DNA of 64,000 nucleotides. Origin: Ovis canadensis (taxonomy: Eukaryota > Chordata > Mammalia > Artiodactyla > Bovidae). The stretch is from assembly GCF_042477335.2 (NCBI RefSeq), contig NC_091727.1:126759501-126823500 (forward strand), read 5' to 3'. How positions within the stretch are numbered: the first letter of the stretch is position 1; each line of letters opens with the position of its first letter. Below, piece after piece: positions 11,661 through 22,536 of this stretch. The notes under the pieces were generated by a model that was not told where the DNA came from, searched no databases, and saw only the letters and a list, made by a program, of their open reading frames with translations. The position numbers and the translations under genes were made by a program.

Positions 11661-12289
11661 GTAGGTGGGTGGGTGGGTTGAGGGGGGCCGTATTCCTCCG
11701 GATTCGAACTTCTACTCCCGCTTGGCCTGCGTAGTTCCAGGCTCTGGAGCTGCGGGGAGGCCCCTTGGGTAGCCATCTAACAGGTTCTGCGGTCCCCTTA
11801 GTGATCGCCTGAGTCTTTTTTGCTTGGTTGCCCAAGTGTCCTGGACCAGTAGGTGCTTCCCACATACTCAAGTTAACGAAACAGAGCAGAAGGGGCTGGA
11901 GGCTCCTCTGTCCTCCTTGTGGACATCTGCCTCATTTTCTGGCCCGGACCACTGGGGTCAGAGTTGGAGCCACTAAGCTCGGGGTGCAACGCGGTATTGC
12001 CAGAACTCAGGGCCTGGAAAGCCTGCCTTCTAGTTCCTGCCGGCCCTGCCACTAACTTTATGAGAATGGGCAGTTGAGTTCTCTGGGCTCCAGGATGCCC
12101 ATTTTGAAGGTGGAGTTGTTGTGGGAAATCAAAAGGAAATGATAGATAGCACTGTGTTTTGCAAACCAAACTCCAGGCATTGTTTGCCCCTCAGAGCAGA
12201 GATGGAGGCATCTCAACTCAGACCAGAGACACCCTGGCCTGAAGCTGCCATTTTTCAGGGCCAGCCCACCGCCAGTGAATGGAGCTTTT

Positions 12290-12431
12290 CTTGTTGGGTG
12301 GTAGACTGGGGAGAGGATTTTAGTTGATGGACTCTGGCCTGCTACTCCAGTGTCTTCTTACTTGTTGGGTGGTAGACTGGGGAGAGGATTTTAGCTGATG
12401 GACTCTGGCCTGCGACTCCAGTGTCTTCTTA
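12290..12431 (+). repeat. 71-bp tandem duplication, two copies
   Basis: Unit 1 (12290-12360) and unit 2 (12361-12431) both begin cttgttgggtggtagactgg and end ccagtgtcttctta. I see only two mismatches (ttagt/ttagc and gct/gcg), so the duplication is recent. Confidence 0.97.
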
Positions 12432-13417
12432 CTGTTTGTCCAAAAGAGAATTGTTACCCTGGGGGCTGTCCCACAGACAATAGTGAATGTAAGATTACAA
12501 GGGTAGTGAAGCCTCTAGGAAGGATTAAAGGAACACTGTGGGGCATGAAGAGCTGGCTGAGCTGCCCATCCTTTAGCCCTCCTTTGGGAATGTCTCTGAT
12601 TCTATTCTACCCAGGAGACCTCTTCTGAGAACAGACAGAGCCTTGACACTTGGCCGCCCAGATCCCTTGCAGTCACAGCCAGGCAAGGAGCCCTTGGTAC
12701 CCTCGCTCTTTGCATATGAACTTGGGGAATGCTTGTTTCACGAAGGCACCTTAATGGGTACATTTCTTTAGGGTCTTACATGTGTCTTAGACTCCTGTAA
12801 AGCCCACTCAGCCTCCCCAGCTCGGCAGCGTTGGTCTCAGAATTTTTGTTTTCTTTGTTGTTTTCTTGTTGGGGCCTGGCTTTCCCCCAAATATGTCAAT
12901 GGCTACATTTCTAAGTAACCTGTAAAAGAGCCAGTGCAAGTTCAATGGCACAATGGCCTGTGTGAAGCAGACAGAGAGTTAATGCCGAAATAACTCCAGT
13001 TAACTGGGTCAAAGTATAATTTGAAAAATTAAGGACAGTTTGGCTCTTTGCAAGTGTAAGAGTCGGCATGTTTGCTGAGCAATGCTCACTCGTGTTTATT
13101 GCTGCAGCCCCAACAAATGTCTTGAACCGTTCTCCTCCCCCAAAAAGAAAAAGTTAAAGGGATAAAGAGAAATTGAACAGAGACCTGGGGAGGGAACTCT
13201 TCTAGGTTTATAGCTCCATACAGGACATAAAGGCAGGACTTCAGGATCTTGTAAATCAAAAGTGATTATTTATAAAGAGATTCATTTTCTGATTTTCTTC
13301 ATCCCAGCCAGGGAGGCCACACAGATGACAGGAACGCCAAAAGAGATTAATTGCTCTCTAGTCACCAACTTTTCTCTTTGCTCATACCATTAGTTGAGAC
13401 CCAAGAAAAGCAAAAAA

Positions 13418-13438
13418 CAACAACAACAACAACAACAA
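13418..13438 (+). repeat. CAA trinucleotide repeat
   Basis: Six to seven tandem CAA units in an A-rich context. Simple microsatellite in intron 1. Confidence 0.9.
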
Positions 13439-15090
13439 AAACCAAAAACCAAACCTAAGAGCCGTTTTCTTGCCAGCTTGAGTTATGAGGCAATGCTACT
13501 GTTCACCAAATCACCCAACCATTGTACAAGAAAAACAATCCAGTTGGTTCTTGCATGGGGAGACCCAAAAACCACGGCTTCAAAAATCCCCCCTGAGAGC
13601 CATATGTGATTATGATAAATTGGATTTCAGTGGTTTTAAAAAAATCTTTCTCCTTTGGAGGCTTGGAGGATAAGCTTATTAAAGAAGGCTCGGGAAGAAC
13701 CTCACTGGGGTGAGTTGCTGTGTTAAAGCTGTTCATGGAAATGATTTGCTTTGAGGGAACCTGGTAACTCTCAGAGGACAGAGCTGGACATTCTGAGTGA
13801 TTGAAGGAGGGCCAGAAGCTCCCAGAAGGGATCTGGTCATCAGAACCCAGGTCTTTTGAAGGCCATGAACATGTCCCAGGAAAATTTAGTCGTCGTTTAA
13901 GGAACAGGAAGGAGGTAGAGAGGCAAACCAGTGCTGCAAATCCTGACTGATAGCATAAATTATTCTCTATGACCAGTTCTGCTTTGGCTACATACACTTA
14001 ATTTGAAACCATGATTTTAAATTATCTGGCCAACTTCATAATATTTAAAGTAAGAGTGGTGGCATTCACATCATGGCCCAAAGACAATTCAGTTCTCCAG
14101 AATGATCATCTTGTATTCCATCCAGCTCTCTATACTCAATATTTAGGTTGGACCTGCTGAAAAGATTGTTGAACTCACTTCCCATCCAATGTTAATCCCA
14201 GACTGAAATATGGTGTTTCTTGAATTATTTAAATATTTTCAAATCCCCCATTGGAAGAGTTTTGCCAGCTCTAAAGTCGATGGAAATGACCTGTGGCTGG
14301 ATATAATCTATAGCAAACCTTCTGTGTTCTAAGCCTCAGAAAGCTTTCCACTCCTGAGACTGGAAATGCAGTTCTCCTATTTTTAAGAATGGTAGGTGCT
14401 TTGGGGGTGGTCTTTTGCATGGTGATGCAATGTGAACATATTCTCTACTTAAGTTTGCCCAATATTCCTTAAATGATCCATTTAAAATTTCCATTTCACA
14501 GGGGACTTCATGTGAGAGGAATGAGGCACCTGAACCATTCAGGTGCTTACATCACATCCAGTTGCTAATCACATCTGTCTTTTCCAACATAAGTAGCCAC
14601 ACTGAAAATCCTTATAGATCTCATAAGAGACACAGGCGAAACACTGATCAATGCTTGCCCCATCCCCGAAGGATTAAAAATAATGGTAGTCTTGAAGCTA
14701 AGATCAGTTGACTTTCGTTTCAGAAATTGTTTGGGTCACTGCATATTATTTTTATCTTATTTGCCAAAATGGCCATTTTGCAAACCCCAGTTTCCCTTTT
14801 CTCCCAAAGAAAATCTCTTGAGAAATCAACTTTAATTCCCCTAGAAATGAGGATTTCAAAATTTATTTTTTCTTTCCTATGACTTGCCTGTAAGGATTTA
14901 GTCTTAGCGTTGGATAGGAATGTATGTTAGTCCACTTAAATTTTCCCCCACAGTCTTTGCGAGGCAGGAGAGGAAAGTGCTCTTTCTTTGCAGGAAAACA
15001 GTGCTTATTATACTTATGTAAATTCCCCCAGCCCTTCCCACCCCCCAGTAGGTTAGAAGCCTGAGATAAGAGGTCTCTATCAGTTCCAGT

Positions 15091-15167
15091 TCAGTTCAGT
15101 TCAGTCGCTCAGTCGTGTCCAACTCCTTGCGACCCCACGAATCACAGCACGCCAGGCCTCCCTGTCC
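15091..15167 (-). mobile_element. BovB-tail fragment near the exon 2 acceptor
   Basis: Seventy-seven bases of the antisense BovB 3' end (ttcagttcagttcagtcgct through cacgccaggcctccctgtcc). The perfect 12-base target duplication atcagttccagt lies at 15079-15090 and 15168-15179. The distal duplication ends 41 bases before the first base of CHRDL1 exon 2. Confidence 0.93.
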
Positions 15168-15220
15168 ATCAGTTCCAGTAGATCTGTTCTAAGTCTTTTT
15201 GTCTGCTTGCTTCCCACCAG

Positions 15221-15272
15221 CTTGAGTACACTGGGCCCTGAAAGTTTCAAGCTGCCTTTTGCACTGGCCGGA
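15221..15272 (+). other. CHRDL1: CHRDL1 exon 2, 5' UTR part
   Basis: Fifty-two bases between the ttcccaccag acceptor and the start codon. No upstream ATG occurs in this part. Confidence 0.85.
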
Positions 15273-15378
15273 ATGAGAAAAAAGTGGAAGATGGGCGGCA
15301 TGGGAGGCATGAGATACATCTTCTCCTTGTTGCTGTTCTTTCTTTTCCTAGAAGGAAGCAGAACAGAGCAAGTAAAAC
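15273..15378 (+). CDS. CHRDL1: Chordin-like 1, exon 2: start codon and signal peptide
   Basis: Encodes residues 1-35 plus the first base of codon 36. CHRDL1 is a secreted extracellular antagonist that binds BMPs, notably BMP4, through VWC domains. The N-terminus starts [13 protein letters not shown] (basic n-region), followed by a hydrophobic core [12 protein letters not shown] (residues 15-26) and a likely signal-peptidase region around EGSRTEQ. The donor is AAAAC/GTAAGT. As I recall the human protein, it has a single MGGM here, whereas this sequence repeats GGM; one extra hydrophobic residue also appears in the core. Four in-frame ATGs lie in the first 13 codons (15273, 15291, 15300, 15309). 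The first has G at -3 and A at +4, while codon 7 has A at -3 and G at +4, a stronger context. I use the first because it matches the known protein start. Confidence 0.96.
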
Positions 15379-17559
15379 GTAAGTGTCTTGAGTTTTAAAA
15401 AAACAAGATACTTTCTTGTCATTTCTTTGAGAATATGCTTATAATCTGAAGAGATTGCGAGTTAGCCCAAATGTGGCCCTGCCACGAATCTAAGAAAGTG
15501 AATGTTACTGCTTTATGTGTGCGTTGATAAAAGAAGGAGAGCTTTGAATCAGGCCGATGAATTTGGGGCTGTTTTTTTTTGATTATCATATAGTTTTCAT
15601 CTCATAGAACACATGACACATTAGTTATTTTCCGTTTCCTATTCTAAACTGAACAAATCTCATTCCATTTTACGTAATTCTAGAAATATCTGACAGATGA
15701 GCTGGATTTTCTCCCAAATTTCAGACTCTTCCACAAAGGTTTTCACTTTATGAAAAAGAATAACACAGAAAAGAAAAAAAAAAAAGAGTAAAGCAGGCTC
15801 TGCCTATTCCCTTCTGCCGAAAAATGAAGAAGGAAAAAACCTTCACACGAACTGGATTGAGATGAAAAATCCTTTGAGGAAATTGAGATTCCAGGGACCG
15901 TGAGCAAATTGGATGCCATTTGTTGAACGGAACGTCCCTGCAAAGCCAGGGAATATTTCTAGAAAGTCAGCGATCCGTGTCATGGGCTGACACATTGGAG
16001 AAAGCTGAGTGGCAGGAAAAGGGGGATAATTAACCCTCCTTGAGGCCACATTTGGGAGATTTATGAGTAACCATTGACATCTCTGCTCTTGTTAGGAGCT
16101 GTCTGCCTGCCTTCGCCCACTGTGAGCCTCGCCTTCTTTGGGCCATTTGCAGCCACCTCCAAGGTGGACCCTGGCTCTGCATTTGAAGGAAAAGCCCTCT
16201 CTCTAGTTCCCCTTTTTGGCTGCATCAAAAGAAGCACAAAGTGGAACTGGTCCAAGACGGGGCATTCTCTGCTCCACTGAACTTATTCATGAGAAGGAAC
16301 TGTGTAAATATGCCTGGTAGGAGCTGAAACAGCATCTGAAGCCCATCACTTCAACACATATCTCCTTTATCAGCTTAAGTTAAATATATTGGGCATGAGG
16401 CTCTCTGTTAGGGAGAACAGTGCCGAATCTGTTCCACTGTTACCTGTCTTTCTGCTTCACTGTGGTTTTCATAGTAAAGTGAGTCTCCTTCTTGAGAGAA
16501 ATGGGGCTTTTGATTAGGCTTTTAAACATGAGTGATCCATGGTGATCTCTCATATGATCGAGACACTAAAACGGAAGTTTGAGCAGGACGCAGTAGGAGC
16601 AAGAGAGCTTAAATCAGCCTCTTCTCTTGTAGTCCTCAACCAACCTTCTTCTGCTTGAATATGTAATCCACCTCAGAACCCTTGGCTTCCAGAAGTTTGC
16701 CTTGGTTTCAGTGGATGTGAGAGAAAAGTCCAGTCCATTCTCAGCTAAGCTCACAAGCAGCTGGACTTGAAACTCCTTTGTTTCTTAGGGAAAAACTTCC
16801 TTTATGGCCTTGTGGCAGCATGGGGAAGCTTGCAACTCTTAGGAGACCATCTTCTCTGGGAAGCCTTCCATATTAATGAAGAACTGAGTGGTATTGTCCA
16901 TAGAAATAGACAATTAGAGCTTAACTGACAAACCAAAGAAAAAATGTGATTGAAAAATGATTGACAGACCCCAGACTATCACTCTCTAACATTTCCTACT
17001 GCCTGTGAGTCTGTCCCAAGCCCTTTGGATATTCAACTGGTGTCAAAATGATTATGTAACAGATGGCCTAAGGGACCAGTTCTGGGCTAGTGTTTCCAGC
17101 TTATAGTCAGATAATGAGGCTTAGGTCATCGTCATTCCCTAAATGAGGCCTCAGCATCATTCTTTGGGGCCTGACCCAAGCTAACTGTCTCACAGATATG
17201 TGCCAAGTTATCTCCACTAAAAGGAAACTCTACAAGTCTATGCCTTAGGTGTGTTGCCTTGGCACACAAACACACTCACACACACATACACACATTGCAT
17301 GCACAGAGATTTATATTGCAGCTCTACAAGACATTAGAAGCAGTAGGAAATGGTTGCATAAATGATCCTTGTAATGTACTCTTATGCTACCAAACACTCC
17401 TTATTGAAAGTGATAGCCCTGGAAAATGCTTATATTAGCTTATTTTGAAATTTCCTAAATTATAAAATGAATACTACTCACTATACAAAATGATGTGAAA
17501 GTATCTGAACTTCATAAAGAACCTGTTTCTCTCAACTCCCATTCCCACACCTCAGGGCT
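15379..17559. other. Intron 2 start, mostly unique DNA
   Basis: No repeat family recognised except a CA-rich microsatellite at 17262-17295. A 68-codon frame at 16074-16280 starts with a hydrophobic stretch but has no recognisable homology and is probably chance. Confidence 0.5.
17262..17295 (+). repeat. Imperfect CA microsatellite
   Basis: Interrupted (CA)n with single-base interruptions (cacacaaacacactcacac). Confidence 0.85.
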
Positions 17560-18550
17560 AACTGTTACTATTAATAATAATTTTCTATTATTCTGTTAAT
17601 AATAGTTTTCTGTTTCTTCCATGCTGTTTTCTCTCTGTGTTATCAAAACATACATATCTATAGGGATTTTTCTTTTACAAAAGTTGGATATTATATATAT
17701 ATATATTTTTTTTTCCTTATAACTTGCTTTATTCAGCAGTGTGTCCAGGACATCCTTCCATGTCAGAACATTTTGGTGTAACAGTACCATATTCACTCTA
17801 ATGCCTACATAGTACCCAGCTATATGAGTGTGCTATGGTTTGTTTAGATAGTCCCTATTTGTAGATAGTTAGATTGTTTCCAGTTTTTGTTATTACTATG
17901 AGTAATCCATTAATGAATCCCTGAAAGCACTTAAGCAAGTATTTGTGAGTAATTGTCAGGTCAAAGTGTATGTTCAGTTTTAATCTTGGCAAAAACTGTC
18001 AAATTGTCCTTCCAAAAAAAGTATCAGTTTATATTTCCACCGTATATGTATGCATGTCCATTTCTAATTCCTTCACTAAAAGTATTATTAATCACTGTAT
18101 TCATGGGCCAGTTTGCTAGAGGAAATCGTGTTTCAGTTGTGCTGTGAGATTTTCCTGTTACTGGAGTATACTTTCAATTACTTCTAATTGAATTGTATTT
18201 CTCCAGTGAATTAGGTATTTTTCAGTAGGGTTCCTTGTCTTGTTGATTTGCAAAAGCTTATTTATTAACATTTTGTTATTTCAAATGTTGTTATTGACCT
18301 TTTGTATTTCACATATTGTTTTCCCAGTCTGCCATTTCATTCAAACTTTGTATAAGCCATATTTTCCCATATAGAAGTTTTAAAATTTTGTGTAGTCAGA
18401 TCTGTCATTCATTTCCTTTATGGCTTGTGGATTTCTTCTTATTCCTAGGAAGATCTTTCCTACTCCATATGCTTATACTTTTATCTACTGCTTCCATAAT
18501 TTGGGGTTTTACCCATAGTTCTCTCTTCTATCTGAAATTTATATTCATGC
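17560..18550 (-). mobile_element. Old L1 (L1M type), antisense
   Basis: Carries the inverse of typical L1 3' sequence, e.g. 'ccaggacatccttccatgtc', 'gtcaaattgtccttccaaaa' and 'agtttatatttccaccgtat'. Highly diverged with no ORF. Borders are approximate. Confidence 0.65.
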
Positions 18551-18560
18551 TTGGTGTGCA

Positions 18561-18779
18561 GTGGGGCTTCCCAGGTGGCTCAATGGTAAAGAATCCACCT
18601 GCCAATGAAGGAGAAAAAGGTTTGATCCCTGGGTCGGGAATATCCCCTGGAGAAGGGCATGGCAACCCCATTCCAGTATTCTTGCCTGGAAAATCCCATG
18701 GACAGAGGAGCCAGCCTGGCAGACTGCAGTCGATGGGGTCGCAAAGAGTCAGACGCAACTGAGCATGCAGGCACACACA
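18561..18779 (+). repeat. Bov-tA SINE with target-site duplication
   Basis: Full-length head and body. The duplicated target tggtgtgca lies at 18552-18560 and 18780-18788. Confidence 0.93.
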
Positions 18780-18788
18780 TGGTGTGCA

Positions 18789-20234
18789 AGAGGGAACTGA
18801 TTTTTTATCTCTGGGTAGTAGTTTCATGACTGTTATTTTGTTCATTTTTATACTTCTATTTATTCCAAAGATTTCACAATTGGCAAATATTACTTTGACA
18901 ACAGGAAAAAGTCCTTTGAAGTAAAAGGAAATCAGGATTCCCATATTGTGCTGTTGAGTTCTAGAGAAGAGTAGGTATGGGACTGGAAGAAGCAAAATGA
19001 GGGGAAAACATAACAGAAGAACTTCAAGAAATGTGTAAGGATCATAGAGTTTCATGTCCGCTGCTTGCTGCCTGATACTGTTTTGCCCAAGGAAGCCAAG
19101 GTTTTTTCTCATTCATGGGCTGGTTTGAGTATAAGCATGTTGGTCAAGGCAGATGCTCTGTAGCCTGTTTGCTCTCCCATTTTAGGCATCAGGATGGAAC
19201 GAAGGGCGATGCTATTATGGTCAAAGACGCTCATTCAACTGGTGTAGAATCTGAGGAGGTCTGGAGGAAGTGCTTTCATAGCAGAAAGCTATTTGCACAA
19301 GGAAAAGTAGAAGTGGGTGCTGCCACTTGCTAGTAGCTAATTAGCCAGAGTTACCTTGCTCTCACAGGAGGGAAAACCAGCTCAGGAACCCAGGAACTAT
19401 GGACAGTGCCATCACAGTGGATGAATGAGCCATTTATGGCTTATATAAAAGTTTGTTACTGTCCAAAAGCAGCGAGGTTGGAGATCTTTAGCTGGGAAAA
19501 TGTCTTTCTGTAACTGCATTATGCTCAGTTGTTAAAGTTGTAGTCAAAAGAGGCCAGGAAGTTCTTTTGAAATTCAAAGAAGCGTAACATTCAGTGCATA
19601 ATATTCATGCAAATATAGGACAAAATGAGCTGAAGAGTTTGCCTCTTTTGGCACATCTGACTTAGGTAATGAACTATTGATCAAAGTGAGGTGGAAGAAT
19701 TGAGTTGTTAAGAATATTTAATTATATATTTCAAATGAACCAGCCTGTGCCAAGGCTGGCAAAAGTCCTTGGGAGAGAAATGGTTGGTGCATTTCATGGC
19801 TTCTGTGCCTGCTTTATAAGGTGGGTTAGCTGGATCTTCCAAGGGATTAGATTCTCGCTCGTTTTTCTCCTTTGGAGAAAAGCTTCTAACATTTGTATTT
19901 GGCTGAAAATGGGCCTCTGAACTTCCCAGGAAGGATGAGTCCCCAAAAGATTGAAGACAAGGAAGAAGATAGTGAAATTTTGAGACACAGGAAGCATGGT
20001 CTTATGGAGCCTACCCAGAGCCTCTTTACTGTGAAAGTCAACCAGAAGGGCTTGAGTCCTCCACCTCCGGGTTATCACTTGGACATTCGAGGTGATTATT
20101 TGACAAGGCAAAGGAATGAGAAGAAGAATAGACCTATTCACATCTTAGAAGTTCAGATAGGTAGAAGTGGAGTAAATGAGAATGCTTTAAAATTAGCTTA
20201 ATGCCTTTCAAGGTATATTCTTAATTATTTTTTA
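18789..20234. other. Intron 2, mostly unique DNA
   Basis: No clear repeat family. A 102-codon frame at 19893-20201 (proline run PPPP, charged) has no domain I recognise and no splice or promoter context, so I do not call it a gene. Confidence 0.5.
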
Positions 20235-20465
20235 TATTGGGAGGGACCAGTGGTGTTGGCTATGGAAACTCTGGAGTCCGCTTTGATCCAAACGCAGATC
20301 CACGACTTTCTTACTTACTTTGGGAATGTTGTTTAATCTCTCCAGCTTTAGTGCTCTTATCAATACAGTAGGGGAAGTAATAGTGTATTGATCATAAATA
20401 TGGTCATCTAAAGACTCGATGATATCGTGCACACAGAGGGCTTTGTGACAGTGACTGGCACACAG
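20235..20465 (+). repeat. MIR-like SINE
   Basis: Core-like 'ggagtccgctttgatccaaa', 'tttaatctctccagctttag' and the tail 'gtgacagtgactggcacaca'. Diverged. Confidence 0.6.
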
Positions 20466-20480
20466 TTTTTAATGAGTGGT

Positions 20481-20692
20481 AGCTTCCCTGGTGGCTCAGA
20501 CAGTAAAGAATCTGCCTCTAGTGCAGGAGACTCAGGTTTGATACTCAGGTCAGGAAGATTCCCTGAAGAAGGGAATGTCAACCCACTGCAGTATTCTTGC
20601 TTGGAGAATTCCATGGACAGGGGAACCTGGCAGGCTACAGTCCATGGGGTTGCAGAGTCAGACACGACTGAGTGACTAACATATGCACACAG
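20481..20692 (+). repeat. Bov-tA SINE
   Basis: Starts agcttccctggtggctcaga and ends acacgactgagtgactaaca. Full length. Confidence 0.93.
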
Positions 20693-20699
20693 AGCAATT

Positions 20700-20850
20700 A
20701 GAGTAACTCTCTTACAGGCCAAATGATATTATTACCTTAATTTTCAGATGCGAAACTTGAAACTGAGTGGGGTCAAGTGACTTTGTACAAAGCTGGACAG
20801 CAAATCCAGGGCAGTACCAGAATGAAAACCCAGGTCTCCAGATCCGCTGT
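20700..20850 (-). repeat. MIR-like SINE, antisense
   Basis: Inverse MIR pattern: 'attattaccttaattttcag', 'tcaagtgactttgtacaaag' and 'gaaaacccaggtctccag'. Confidence 0.55.
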
Positions 20851-20936
20851 TCTGTTCACAACACCAGTTTGTGTCTAGCAGTTCTTTGAGGAAGCCAGTG
20901 CCTTCTCTTGAATAGAAGCCCAGTGCTTTGCACATG

Positions 20937-21069
20937 TAGAGAAGGAAATAGTAACCTACTCCTGTATTCTTCCCTGGCGAATCCCATGGACAGAGGATCC
21001 TGACGGGCTACAGTCCATGAGGTCCCAAAGAGTTGGACACAACTGAAGTGACTTAGCATGGCATGCACA
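20937..21069 (+). repeat. BOV-A monomer with 12-bp target-site duplication
   Basis: A single A unit (gagaaggaaatagtaaccta to cacaactgaagtgacttagc). The perfect duplicated target gctttgcacatg lies at 20925-20936 and 21070-21081. Confidence 0.93.
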
Positions 21070-21299
21070 GCTTTGCACATGGCAGCCACTCAACATGTGA
21101 GATGATCTGAGTAAATGAATAAAGAACTTTGTACTCAGAATTCCAAAGACAGGCAGTATACTCTTTGGGAGTTAAACTAGTTATTCTGGAACCTAAATAA
21201 GCTAAGCCAGAGGAAATTTGTGAGGAAGGTTAAAAATATGTGCCTTTATGTCTACGATTCTTAGATTTCCCTGACTTATCAGTAGGATTGAAATGCCCT

Positions 21300-21440
21300 C
21301 ATAGTCTAATGGAGAGTGAACTGTGCTCTAAGTCAGGAGACCTGGCTTCTAGTCAGTTCTATTGCTCACTGTGTGATGTTGGTTGAGTTATTCACGCTCT
21401 CTCTGAACTAAAGATCTCTACTCTCTGAGAGGAATTCTTC
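21300..21440 (+). repeat. MIR-like SINE fragment
   Basis: 'caggagacctggcttctagt', 'cactgtgtgatgttggttga' and 'ctctctctgaac' follow MIR order. Old copy. Confidence 0.5.
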
Positions 21441-21516
21441 CCTTCTGGACAGCAAACTAAAGGATGGGAGAAAAAGGGGTTGTGCAGGGGGGGAGGGCAA
21501 GGGAAACCAGAAAAAT

Positions 21517-21727
21517 GAAAGTGAAAGTGTTAGTCGCTCAGTCATGTCCAACTCTTTGCGACCCCAGAAGAGTCTGCCAGGCTCTTCTGTCCATGGGATT
21601 CTCCAGGCAACAATACTGGAGTGGGTTGCCATTTCCTCCTCCAGGGGATCTTCCTGACCCAGGGATTGAACCTGTCTCCTGAAATGCAGGCACATTCGTT
21701 ACTGTCTGAGCCATCAGGGAAACCAAG
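21517..21727 (-). repeat. Bov-tA SINE, antisense
   Basis: Reads from 'tagtcgctcagtcatgtcca' to 'gagccatcagggaaacc' on the + strand, i.e. a full-length antisense copy. Confidence 0.92.
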
Positions 21728-21865
21728 GCTCTGTCTTTAGGTAATTGGAGCACACCGGGACTTTTATGATTGTCACAAAGGTCTTTGCAAAAGGTATTTT
21801 ACTCATTTAAGATTTATAGCCTGCTACTTCTAAAAAGATTAGATATAGGTTCTATATGAAAGAAT

Positions 21866-22196
21866 GGGATTCCCTGGTAGATCAGCTGGTAAGAAATGCA
21901 CCGGCAATGCAGGAGACCCTGGTTCGATTTCTGGGTCGGGAAGATCCCCTGGGGAAGTGATAGGCTACCCACTCCAGTATTCTTGGGCTTCCCTGTTGAC
22001 TCAGATGGTAAAGAATCCACCTGCAGTGTGAGAGACCTGGGTTCAATCCCTGGGTTGGGAAGATCCCCTGGAGGAAGGCATGGGAACCTACTCCAGTATT
22101 CTTGCCTGGAGAATCCCCATGGACAAAGGCACCTGGCAGGCAACAGTCCATAGGGTCACAAAGAGTCGGACACCACTGAGTGACTAAGCTCAGCAC
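21866..22196 (+). repeat. Bov-tA SINE with two tRNA-like heads
   Basis: A first head and partial body (gattccctggtagatcagct to ccactccagtattcttgg) is fused directly to a second complete head (gcttccctgttgactcagat) and body. The joint is near 21987. This is the dimeric-head arrangement known among Bov-tA subfamilies. Confidence 0.85.
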
Positions 22197-22316
22197 ATCA
22201 CAGCATATAGGAAAGAATAGTTGCAAGATAACTTTTTAAAAACTTAAACAAAACATAGAGGCCACCTGACCAAAGTAGAAAGGGTAGATATTTTTAACGC
22301 CTGACTTGGTATCATG

Positions 22317-22536
22317 GGGATTCCCAGGTGGCTCAGTGGTAAAGAATCCACCTGTCAATGCAGGAGATGCAAGAGATGTAGGTTCCATCCCTGGGTCAGG
22401 AAGATCCCCTAGAGAAGGGAATGGCAACACACTCCAGTGTTCTTGCCTGGAAAATTCCATGGACAGAGGGACCTGGTGGGCTATAGTTGATGGGGTCTCA
22501 GAGAGTCAGATACAATTGAGTGACTGAGCATGCACA
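22317..22536 (+). repeat. Bov-tA SINE
   Basis: Full-length sense copy, gattcccaggtggctcagtg to gagtgactgagcatgcac. A short imperfect duplication (cttggtatcat and gttggtacat) flanks it. Confidence 0.9.

Larger units (their letters stand above)
10690..11665 (+). promoter_or_regulatory. CHRDL1: CpG island, probable CHRDL1 promoter and exon 1 region
   Basis: About 1 kb of strongly GC-rich, CpG-dense DNA in an AT-rich neighbourhood. It sits 3.6 kb upstream of the first coding exon of CHRDL1, on the side expected for its promoter. It holds GC-box-like motifs (gagcgggaggaggggccgg near 10940) and a G19 tract. No clear TATA box is seen, so a dispersed CpG-type start is likely. The long frames in this island on both strands are a by-product of low stop-codon density in GC-rich DNA. 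Confidence 0.8.
11661..15220 (+). other. CHRDL1: CHRDL1 intron 1 (3.5-3.7 kb)
   Basis: Mostly unique, repeat-poor sequence, in sharp contrast to intron 2. It contains a 71-bp tandem duplication (12290-12431), a short CAA repeat (13418-13438) and, just before the acceptor, a small BovB-derived insertion (15091-15167). Its low repeat density suggests retained regulatory sequence, but I identify no specific element. The acceptor is ttcccaccag at 15211-15220. Confidence 0.65.

Noticed and set aside
10997-11776. 259-codon frame on the minus strand, with 162-codon and 139-codon companions, in the CpG island
   Set aside because: Low-complexity, proline/arginine-rich translations from GC-rich DNA with few stop codons. 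Open in several frames at once, with no domain.
13503-13997. 164-codon minus-strand frame in CHRDL1 intron 1
   Set aside because: No recognisable domain, no splice or promoter context, and ordinary AT-rich composition. Most likely chance.
16074-16280. 68-codon frame with a hydrophobic start, possibly a secreted peptide
   Set aside because: Short, with no supporting gene structure and no known relative. Random frames of this length are expected.
19893-20201. 102-codon plus-strand frame in intron 2
   Set aside because: No homology I recognise and no exon signals. Kept only as a low-probability candidate that a protein search could test.
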